This document shows positions 6,378-12,083 of a DNA stretch of 14,518 nucleotides, piece by piece. The DNA comes from Methanocella sp. (GTDB lineage: Archaea; Halobacteriota; Methanocellia; Methanocellales; Methanocellaceae). The DNA lies in the NCBI RefSeq assembly GCF_035506375.1, contig NZ_DATJPM010000066.1, forward strand, positions 1-14,518. The letters are read 5' to 3'. Under the pieces are notes generated by a model that had not been told where the DNA came from, did no database searches, and saw nothing but the letters and a program-made list of their open reading frames with translations. A program made the position numbers and the translations under genes. Every line of letters starts with the position of its first letter. Positions within the stretch are counted from its first letter, which is position 1.

Positions 6378-6619
6378 ATGAAAAAATGCTCTGAGGGCTT
6401 TTTTATGATATAAAATAGTAAAATGGCCTTGAAATCGTTAAAGGGGCATTTATTTTATGGTATGCGACAATTTGCTTTTGTTACAGCCCTTTAAGCTTTA
6501 GATAAGCCCGAATAAGCGGGTAATTATCCATGGGCCGCCCATACATTAAAAGTTAAATGCCGCCGGCGCTGAATGCATCAGGCGGATGCCTCGATGACCT
6601 TTTTTATGGCCGACTAACC
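6378..6619. other. Divergent spacer with no gene seen
   Basis: This A/T-rich stretch separates the exported protein from the rhomboid gene (gap between start codons 329 nt). I see only a short inverted repeat (CCCG 6507-6510, CGGG 6517-6520) and no credible small gene. An in-frame open extension of the rhomboid gene begins at 6557 but lies upstream of the TATA box and has no ribosome binding site. Confidence 0.5.
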
Positions 6620-6628
6620 TTTTTATAC
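6620..6628 (+). promoter_or_regulatory. TATA box for the AN1-rhomboid gene
   Basis: TTTTTATAC ends about 25 nt before the ATG at 6653, the spacing expected of a leaderless archaeal transcript. This argues for the start at 6653 (or 6644) and against any start further upstream. Confidence 0.5.
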
Positions 6629-6652
6629 ATACGCGCCACAAGTATGTTCTGG

Positions 6653-7438
6653 ATGCCAGATAACCGATGTGACATATGCGGCGCTTACGAATTACTGCCG
6701 TTCAAGTGTAAATATTGCGGTGGCACTTTCTGCGGGGCCCACCGCCTGCCCGAAAGCCATAATTGTTCAGGGCTACAGATGCTCCGGGAACGCCGCCCCA
6801 TAGAATCAAAGGCTCCCGTGCGGCGTAAGAGCGTGCTTAAAGCCTCCGTTTTTTCTCTTCCCTATTCGGGCTTTTATGCGTACGCCATCATCGCCATAAC
6901 GGTCATCGTTTACGTTTTACAGCTTCTCTTTCCGAAGCTGACGGACGTATTTATCCTGAGCGCATCGACCCTGCTGTCTCATCCCTGGAGCGTGGTCACG
7001 AGCATATTCCTGCACGCCAGCCTCATGCACCTGTTCTTCAACATGCTCGCGCTTTTCTTCTTCGGCCCGCTGCTTGAGCGCCGCATCGGCAGCGGCCGAT
7101 TCCTGGGAATCTACTTCGGCACCGGCATCGTCGCCGGCCTGGCCCAGGTCTTAGTGTTCCCGGGCTCCGCCGTCCTTGGCGCGAGCGGCGCCATCTTCGG
7201 CGTGCTCGGCGTCCTGACCGTCCTCATGCCCGACCTCAAGGTCATCCTGTACTTCGTGCCCCTCAAGATGGTCTACGTCACCATCCTGTTCGCCGTCCTC
7301 GACCTGTACCCCGTGCTCACGGGCACGTCAGACGGAGTGGCGCACATCGCCCACCTGACGGGGCTGGCCTTCGGGCTCGCCGCGGGCTTCTATTACCGGG
7401 AGAAAAGCAAGGTCCGAAACGCCCGCTGGCAGATTTAA
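6653..7438 (+). CDS. Rhomboid intramembrane serine protease with N-terminal AN1 zinc finger
   Basis: The 261-residue protein joins two domains. Residues 6-38 form an AN1 zinc finger with the full ligand set C6, C9, C19, C22, C27, H30, H36, C38. After a basic linker (46-63) come six or so membrane segments with rhomboid hallmarks: the HASLMHLFFNM stretch (121-131) ahead of the core, the catalytic serine in GASG (Ser178), and the partner histidine in AHLTGLAFG (His234). Rhomboids cut substrate transmembrane segments inside the membrane. The AN1 finger would face the cytoplasm and could recruit ubiquitin-like or other protein partners; that is inference. The start at 6653 fits the TATA spacing; ATG 6644 would add three residues. 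A gene-free repeat region follows directly after the stop. Confidence 0.92.
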   Translation: MPDNRCDICGAYELLPFKCKYCGGTFCGAHRLPESHNCSGLQMLRERRPIESKAPVRRKSVLKASVFSLPYSGFYAYAIIAITVIVYVLQLLFPKLTDVFILSASTLLSHPWSVVTSIFLHASLMHLFFNMLALFFFGPLLERRIGSGRFLGIYFGTGIVAGLAQVLVFPGSAVLGASGAIFGVLGVLTVLMPDLKVILYFVPLKMVYVTILFAVLDLYPVLTGTSDGVAHIAHLTGLAFGLAAGFYYREKSKVRNARWQI

Positions 7439-7439
7439 C

Positions 7440-7527
7440 CCCTCGAAGCATAATAAGAATGCTCAAAGAGTTTTCAGCCACGAAGCGACTCTAAGCGGGC
7501 CTGAAGCAGCACGAAGATATTAATATA
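7440..7527. repeat. Left arm of outer inverted repeat
   Basis: This arm begins right after the rhomboid stop codon and matches the reverse complement of 8222-8314. Positions 7470-7506 (37 nt) are identical to the reverse complement of 8247-8283. On either side the match continues imperfectly, about 24 of 30 positions on the rhomboid side. The two arms bracket the whole gene-free region. Confidence 0.85.
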
Positions 7528-7540
7528 TAATTTAAAATCA

Positions 7541-7721
7541 TTAGTGCCGCCTGGTATAACCTTGGTGTAATTGGTGACTAATAAAAAAATTCCGTGAGGC
7601 CTGTTGTAACCTTGGTGCCACTTATAAGCATATGGTTTCAACCACACCAAGCTTACACCAGGTTGCACCAATATTATTTTATATCACCAAGCGTCACGGA
7701 GTTTAGACCAGGCGGCACCAA
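7541..7721. repeat. Four TTGGTG-type units, two in each orientation
   Basis: Units at 7541-7567 and 7590-7617 (+) and at 7645-7671 and 7685-7721 (-) share the pattern TTGGTGCCGCCTGGT, one base, TAA, one base, CTTGGTG. The last unit has a 10-nt insertion before its final CTTGGTG. The outer pair carries the perfect inverted 12-mer GTGCCGCCTGGT (7544-7555 and 7707-7718), so the block can fold on itself. The A/T-rich spacers differ. It is not a CRISPR: units alternate in strand and spacing is irregular. Confidence 0.8.
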
Positions 7722-7785
7722 CTTATTTTAAAATATTTGCTGTGTTGAATTTCTCCCGTATTTTAAGTTTTTTAAGGGCACTGAG

Positions 7786-7833
7786 GGCACTATTTTCACC
7801 ACAAAGGCACGAAGAGCACGGAGGCCCACAAAG
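7786..7833. repeat. Left arm of inner 48-nt inverted repeat (CACAAAGGCACGAAG family)
   Basis: The reverse complement of this 48-nt arm recurs at 8014-8062 with a single extra A as the only difference. The arm is itself built of CAC/AAG/GGCAC-like short units. The 180 nt between the arms (7834-8013) hold a further imperfect inverted pair (ATTAAG.ACAAAG.CACA.AGCCG type, about 7845-7873 and 7976-8003) and several GGGCAC words. Peptides read from this repeat look like familiar spurious predictions and are not called as genes. A copy with 42 of 48 identities lies at 14361-14408. Confidence 0.85.
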
Positions 7834-8013
7834 TTTTCTTTTTAGATTAAGTTACAAAGAACACAAAGCCGGTTCATTGGCGATCAGGGCACGAAGGATA
7901 CAAGGGCACAGTGGAATGAACAAGGGCACTTTTTACCCCTATGCCTTCATATCCTGTATCTTATAAGTTCAAAAAGCGGCTCTGTGCCCTTTGTCTCTTA
8001 ATTATAAAAAAGA

Positions 8014-8062
8014 CTTTGTGGGCCTCCGTGCTCTTCGTGCCTTTGTGGTGAAAAATAGTGCC
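8014..8062. repeat. Right arm of inner 48-nt inverted repeat
   Basis: This is the reverse-complement partner of 7786-7833: 41 nt match without interruption (8014-8054), then one extra A, then TAGTGCC. Beyond it, 8063-8221 is A/T-rich, with only weak resemblance to the region left of the opposite arm and no gene. Confidence 0.85.
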
Positions 8063-8221
8063 TCCGTACACTCCGAGACTTAAAAGGGCATATACAACAA
8101 AGCATAAAAATTGAAAAAGATAATCGGAAGCTATCGATAAATTTGGCTATTACGCAAATGATAAAAATATGACTACTTGCTATACAATGACCTATCAATA
8201 TTCAACGCAGAACGCAGCAAA

Positions 8222-8314
8222 AATATTTAATAATGTCTTCGTGTCGCTTCAGGCCCGCTTAGAGTCGCTTCGTGGCTGAAAACGCTTAGAGCACGCTTAT
8301 GATGCTTCGGGTGG
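8222..8314. repeat. Right arm of outer inverted repeat
   Basis: Partner of 7440-7527, with the perfect 37-nt core at 8247-8283. It ends about 20 nt before the birA TATA box. No target-site duplication is evident outside the two arms. Confidence 0.85.
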
Positions 8315-8336
8315 CTTAGGCGCTGATTATAAACGC

Positions 8337-8345
8337 TATATTTAT
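8337..8345 (+). promoter_or_regulatory. TATA box for birA
   Basis: TATATTTAT would set transcription near 8365-8370, a few nucleotides before the ATG at 8373. It lies outside the outer repeat arm. No BirA-type inverted repeat is seen here, so birA itself does not look autoregulated. Confidence 0.45.
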
Positions 8346-8372
8346 CAAATATCGAGGCTACTGTTTTATGGG

Positions 8373-9335
8373 ATGACCAAGGAAGAGATACTGAACATCT
8401 TGCGCGAGGCCGGCGATTACGTTTCCGGCGAGGCCCTGGCGGAGAAGCTGGGCATATCCCGCGCCGCCGTCTGGAAGCACATCCACACGCTCATCAAAGA
8501 GGGCTATGGCGTGGACATCGCCCAGGGTAAAGGGTACAAGCTCATTAGTTTGCCCGATAAGCTCTATCCCTCCGAAGTCCGCTACGGCCTGCAGACGAAG
8601 CTGCTGGGCCGGAAAGTCATCCACCTGAACTCGACGGGCTCGACCAACGTCGTGGCCAGGCAGGTGGCGGAGCGGGGCGTCGAGGAGGGCACGGTGGTCA
8701 TCGCCGAAACCCAGTCCCGGGGCAAGGGAAGGCTCGGCCGCAAGTGGATCACGAAGCCAGGGGGCCTGTGGATGTCGGTTATCCTGAAGCCTGCCATCGA
8801 CCCCATGCACGCCCCGAGCATCACGCTCCTGGCCGCCGTGTCGGTCACGAAGGCGCTGCGGGGCGCCGGCCTGGAGGCCGTCATCAAGTGGCCCAACGAC
8901 GTTCTCGTCAACGGTAAGAAGATCTGCGGCATCCTCACGGAGATGAGCGCGGAGACCGACATCGTCAATTTTATCATCCTGGGAATAGGCGTGAACGTGA
9001 ACAACGACGTCCCGCTGGAGACGGCCACGACCATGAAGGCCGAGCTGGGCCGGGAAATAGACCGGGTAAAGTTCACGCAGTCGCTCCTGGAGACGCTGGA
9101 AGAGGACTATCTGGCCTTCAAGGACAAGGGCTTCACTCCCATCTTATGGAGCTGGAGGCGCTATTCGGACACGCTCGGCCGCCCGGTCGAGGTCACCTAC
9201 CAGGACGAGGTGATCACCGGCCTGGCACAGGACGTGGACGAGGACGGCTCGCTGCTCGTGAAGACTGGCGACGGCTCGATCCGGAAGATCGTCTCGGGCG
9301 ACTGTAAGCACCTGCGGGGCGCAAGAAAGATATAA
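8373..9335 (+). CDS. birA: Bifunctional biotin-protein ligase / biotin repressor BirA
   Basis: It activates biotin with ATP to biotinyl-5'-AMP and attaches it to a carrier-protein lysine; in a methanogen, pyruvate carboxylase is the usual target. The 320 residues match the E. coli-type layout: a winged helix-turn-helix at 1-60 (SGEALAEKLGISRAAVWKHI), the adenylate-binding loop GKGRLGRKW (117-125), KWPND (172-176), GKKICGIL with the active-site lysine (about 183), GIGVNVN (near 205-211) and a C-terminal SH3-like domain (about 270-320). The DNA-binding domain marks it as a regulator as well as a ligase. It stands immediately upstream of the biotin importer genes, which carry a matching operator. 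Its stop codon overlaps the bioY TATA box. Confidence 0.96.
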   Translation: MTKEEILNILREAGDYVSGEALAEKLGISRAAVWKHIHTLIKEGYGVDIAQGKGYKLISLPDKLYPSEVRYGLQTKLLGRKVIHLNSTGSTNVVARQVAERGVEEGTVVIAETQSRGKGRLGRKWITKPGGLWMSVILKPAIDPMHAPSITLLAAVSVTKALRGAGLEAVIKWPNDVLVNGKKICGILTEMSAETDIVNFIILGIGVNVNNDVPLETATTMKAELGREIDRVKFTQSLLETLEEDYLAFKDKGFTPILWSWRRYSDTLGRPVEVTYQDEVITGLAQDVDEDGSLLVKTGDGSIRKIVSGDCKHLRGARKI

Positions 9336-9337
9336 AT
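9330..9337 (+). promoter_or_regulatory. TATA box for the bioY-ecfA1-ecfA2-ecfT operon
   Basis: ATATAAAT overlaps the birA stop codon (9333-9335) and lies just upstream of the inverted-repeat operator. Predicted transcription start is near 9357-9361, inside the operator. Confidence 0.6.
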
Positions 9338-9339
9338 AG

Positions 9340-9370
9340 TTGTAAACCATGTGATTTTTCAGGTTTACAA
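9340..9370. promoter_or_regulatory. BirA operator (perfect 9-bp inverted repeat)
   Basis: TTGTAAACC (9340-9348) and GGTTTACAA (9362-9370) are perfect reverse complements 13 nt apart. These are the half-sites of the well-known biotin operator bound by BirA dimers loaded with biotinyl-AMP; the usual spacer is slightly longer (about 14-16). The last A is the first base of the bioY start codon, and the left half starts 2 nt after the TATA box. Bound repressor would therefore cover the transcription start. Confidence 0.88.
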
Positions 9371-9924
9371 TGCCTTCGGGGTTAGCGAAAGATTCTCAAC
9401 GCGTGAAAAAGCTCGTATATGCGGCGCTCTTTGCGGCGCTGACGGCCGTATCGGCATGGGTCGCCATACCGCTGCCCTATGTGCCCATCACGCTCCAGAC
9501 TTTTTTCGTGATACTGTCCGGGGGCACACTGGGCGCATACTTCGGCGGGCTGTCGATGGCCGTATACCTGCTTCTCGGCTTTATGGGCCTGCCAGTCTTC
9601 GCGCGCGGTCAGTCTGGGCTGGGGACGCTTGCCGGTCCCACAGGAGGATATCTCGTCGGCTTCGTGCTCTGCGCCGTCGTCACCGGCCTCATCGTTAAGA
9701 CCCGTAAAAAGCCCGGCCTTTTATGGTACATGATGGCGATGGCCGCCGGGACGCTCGTAATATATGCCTGCGGCCTGGCGCAGCTATGCCTCATACTGCA
9801 CATGCCCGCCAAAACGGCGTTTGTGGCCGGCATGCTTGCCTTTATACCGGGAGACCTGATTAAGATCGCCGTCGCTGCATTCGTGGCCACAAAGCTGAAC
9901 TTCGACAGTGAGGCCACATTTTGA
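9370..9924 (+). CDS. bioY: BioY, biotin-binding S component of an ECF transporter
   Basis: BioY is the membrane protein that captures biotin for an energy-coupling-factor importer. The 184 residues form about six membrane segments. Family features are the N-terminal KLVYAALFAALTAVSAWVAI helix, the loop LPYVPITLQTFFVIL with the conserved P-P-TLQ pattern (about 36-49), GGYLVGF (about 92-98) and the C-terminal FIPGDLIKI segment (about 158-166). The ATG at 9370 is the first in frame after the predicted transcription start; an internal GTG (codon 12) is the only near alternative. No strong Shine-Dalgarno is present. It is the first gene of a four-gene unit, and its stop overlaps the TTG start of the first ATPase. 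Confidence 0.94.
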   Translation: MPSGLAKDSQRVKKLVYAALFAALTAVSAWVAIPLPYVPITLQTFFVILSGGTLGAYFGGLSMAVYLLLGFMGLPVFARGQSGLGTLAGPTGGYLVGFVLCAVVTGLIVKTRKKPGLLWYMMAMAAGTLVIYACGLAQLCLILHMPAKTAFVAGMLAFIPGDLIKIAVAAFVATKLNFDSEATF

Positions 9925-10679
9925 TCTCCTTACGGGATGTATCCTTTTCCTACGGTGCCTGCAAGGCGCTGGACCATATTTCCTTTACGATAGAGCGGGG
10001 CGAGCATTTGGCCATTATCGGCCCTAACGCCTCCGGCAAGACTACCCTTGCCATGATCATGAACTCCCTGCTTACGCCGGCCGAGGGCAATTGTCTCGTG
10101 GACGGCGTCAACACGAAGAACGACCCGATGTTTGCCCGTAAGACAGTCGGCATGGTCTTTCAGGACCCCGAAAGCCAGACAGTCGCACGCCATGTCTGGG
10201 ATGACGTCGCCTTCGGCCCGCAGAACCTGGGATTGCCCGACGAGGAGATCAAAAGAAGAGTGAGCGAGTCTCTCGCGCGAGTCGGACTCGATGGGCGGGC
10301 GGGGATCGGGGTCTCATGCTTGTCCGGGGGCCAGAAGCAGCTGCTGGCCATCGCGGGCGTACTTGCGATGAGGCCGTCCTACACCATACTCGACGAGCCC
10401 ACGGCGCTCCTCGACGGCCCTGGCTGCCGGATGGTCCGCGATGCAGTCCGGGGCCTGAAGAAAAGCGGCATCGGCGTTATCATCATCACGCACGACATGG
10501 AGGAAGCGCTCCTGGCAGGCAGGATCGTCGCGCTACACGAGGGGCGGCTCGTGGCCGATATGCCTCCTGCCAGGCTTTTTTCCGACGAGGGGCTGATGGC
10601 CCGGATTGGCATCAGACCTCCATATACCTATCAGCTTGCAAAATATACGGGAGCAATCCCCGTGGAGGCGGCCCGGTAA
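9921..10679 (+). CDS. ecfA1: ECF transporter ATPase EcfA1 (BioM/CbiO-like)
   Basis: One of two ATP-hydrolysing subunits that power biotin import. The 252 residues hold a complete ABC cassette: Walker A GPNASGKTT (34-42), Q-loop FQDPESQ (80-86), signature LSGGQ (134-138), Walker B YTILDEP (154-160) and switch His191 in ITHD. FQDPESQ and the DDVAFGPQN segment (94-102) are typical of ECF ATPases. Translation starts at a TTG that overlaps the bioY stop (TTGA, 4 nt), with GTGAGG upstream. The tail beyond about residue 205 is the usual ECF C-terminal domain. Confidence 0.94.
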   Translation: MISLRDVSFSYGACKALDHISFTIERGEHLAIIGPNASGKTTLAMIMNSLLTPAEGNCLVDGVNTKNDPMFARKTVGMVFQDPESQTVARHVWDDVAFGPQNLGLPDEEIKRRVSESLARVGLDGRAGIGVSCLSGGQKQLLAIAGVLAMRPSYTILDEPTALLDGPGCRMVRDAVRGLKKSGIGVIIITHDMEEALLAGRIVALHEGRLVADMPPARLFSDEGLMARIGIRPPYTYQLAKYTGAIPVEAAR

Positions 10680-11473
10680 TGCCTATAGTCGCCCGGGGCG
10701 TGAGCCACTTATATCGCCGGGGCGAGCAGTGCGAGGCCCGTGCCCTCGACGGCATCGACCTCACGATAGGCGATGCTGAATTTATCCTCGTGGGCGGCTC
10801 CGGCGGCTCCGGCAAGTCTACTCTGTTGAAATGTCTTTCAGGCTTAATGCGCCCCACACAAGGCAGGATCACGATAGATGGCAGCGCCGCCCTTTCAATA
10901 CAGTTCCCTGAAAGAGCGCTGTTCGCCGATACGGTCCTCGATGACATCGCATTCGGCCCTGTGAACGCAGGATTTAAAAAGGGCGAGGCGCTGGAAAAGG
11001 CATATAAAGCGGCAGAAGTCGCGGGATTAGATCCGGGCCTGCTCGGCCGCAGGCCCCGGGCGTTGAGCCATGGCCAGCGCAGGCTCGCCGCCCTGGCCGG
11101 AGTGTTCGCCATGAAGCCCCGGTATTTATTCCTGGACGAGCCCACGGCGGGCCTGGACCCGGCCACGAAGGAGCGCATCGTCGATGCGCTCGTCAGCCTC
11201 AACAGGCACGGCACCGCCATCACCGCCGCATCCCACGACTTAGCACATTTCATGCCTGCCTGCAACCGCATGCTCGTGATGAGCCAGGGAAAGGTTATCT
11301 TCGACGATAAGCCGGAGAAGCTGGTTACACTGGAAGATACTGTGGGGCTTGCGTTGCCTGAGTCGCTCATAGTGGCGAGGACGCTGAGAAAAATGGGGGC
11401 CGATGTGCCATGGGACATAACGCCGGAGGCGGCCGCGGCCTGCTTCAGGAGGATAAATGAAGGCCAGTGTTAA
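10679..11473 (+). CDS. ecfA2: ECF transporter ATPase EcfA2
   Basis: The second ATPase of the importer, 264 residues, would pair with EcfA1 as a heterodimer. Walker A is GSGGSGKST (40-48), the Q-loop IQFPERALF (74-82) is the EcfA2 form, Walker B is YLFLDEP (149-155) and the switch histidine is His186 in ASHD. The signature reads LSHGQ (129-133) instead of LSGGQ, a histidine at the second position. The frame is open well upstream, antisense to nothing but overlapping ecfA1. The ATG at 10679 is chosen because it overlaps the ecfA1 stop (TAATG) and has GGAGG at 10664-10668. Confidence 0.93.
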   Translation: MPIVARGVSHLYRRGEQCEARALDGIDLTIGDAEFILVGGSGGSGKSTLLKCLSGLMRPTQGRITIDGSAALSIQFPERALFADTVLDDIAFGPVNAGFKKGEALEKAYKAAEVAGLDPGLLGRRPRALSHGQRRLAALAGVFAMKPRYLFLDEPTAGLDPATKERIVDALVSLNRHGTAITAASHDLAHFMPACNRMLVMSQGKVIFDDKPEKLVTLEDTVGLALPESLIVARTLRKMGADVPWDITPEAAAACFRRINEGQC

Positions 11474-12083
11474 GATACTGGCGCTGGCCATGATGAGCGT
11501 GCTCATCATTGGTCTCCCCATTCCATGGCTTTATATCCCGGTCGTTGCTGTCGCCCTCTTCATCCTCATTCTAAAAGCCAGCCTGGTGCGGTTGCTCAGG
11601 ATGCTGCTGCCCGCTCTGCCTTTCATCGTCGCCATCTCGGCACTACAGGCACTGCTTCAGGGAGGGGGCGATATCCTGGCCAGATGGTGGATATTGAACA
11701 TTACCGTCGATGGAATCAACCTGGCCGCGCTGTCGGCCCTTCGGATGCTGCCGCTGTACCTGGCGGGCTCAGCCGTAACTATAACGACGGGCGAGGCAGA
11801 GCTTACAAAGACGATCGAGCGCGCTTTTTGCCCTCTGGACCGGCTCGCCGGCTCCAGTGTAGGCCGGGATATCGCCACGATGACGATGCTCGCCCTCGCG
11901 TTCATCCCCATGGTCAGCGAAGAATATGCGTCCATCAGGCTGGCACAAGAAGCCCGTGGCGTCCGCCACGGCACGGCCCGGGGCATGGCCGCTGTCATAG
12001 TTCCCCTGGTATCCTCGCTGTCCCGGCGTGCCGACGACGTCGCCCTGGCCATGGAAGCCCGGTGCTATGGCCTCGATAAATAA
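11457..12083 (+). CDS. ecfT: ECF transporter transmembrane subunit EcfT (BioN/CbiQ-like)
   Basis: This scaffold protein connects the ATPases to BioY in the membrane. The 208 residues have a hydrophobic N-terminal half with several membrane segments (about 5-40, 45-66, 88-110), a cytoplasmic helical part and a C-terminal membrane segment near 145-153 and 176-188. The two ATPase-coupling motifs are present: ARG at 166-168 (QEARGVRHG) and ARC at 201-203 (MEARCYG), where the family normally has ARG. The protein is shorter than usual for EcfT. AGGAGG at 11447-11452 lies 4 nt before the ATG, inside ecfA2; the two genes overlap by 17 nt. Its end overlaps the convergent gene by 19 nt. Confidence 0.92.
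   Translation: MKASVKILALAMMSVLIIGLPIPWLYIPVVAVALFILILKASLVRLLRMLLPALPFIVAISALQALLQGGGDILARWWILNITVDGINLAALSALRMLPLYLAGSAVTITTGEAELTKTIERAFCPLDRLAGSSVGRDIATMTMLALAFIPMVSEEYASIRLAQEARGVRHGTARGMAAVIVPLVSSLSRRADDVALAMEARCYGLDK

Noticed and set aside
6557..6652. Rhomboid start at 6557
   Set aside because: It lies upstream of the TATA box at 6620-6628 and adds residues with no family resemblance before the zinc finger.
7541..7721. Possible CRISPR-like array of TTGGTG units
   Set aside because: The units alternate in orientation, differ in length and are not separated by uniform spacers; no cas genes are present.
7742..7966. Short open frames within the intergenic repeats (also 7474-7671 and 7998-8198 on the minus strand)
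   Set aside because: They are translations of the inverted repeats themselves (SPQRHEEHGGPQ-like peptides appear from both arms) and have no ribosome binding sites; such peptides are typical spurious predictions.
10316..10678. N-terminal extension of EcfA2
   Set aside because: It overlaps ecfA1 in another frame, encodes Arg/Gly/His-rich shadow sequence, and the ABC domain starts cleanly at the TAATG junction at 10679.
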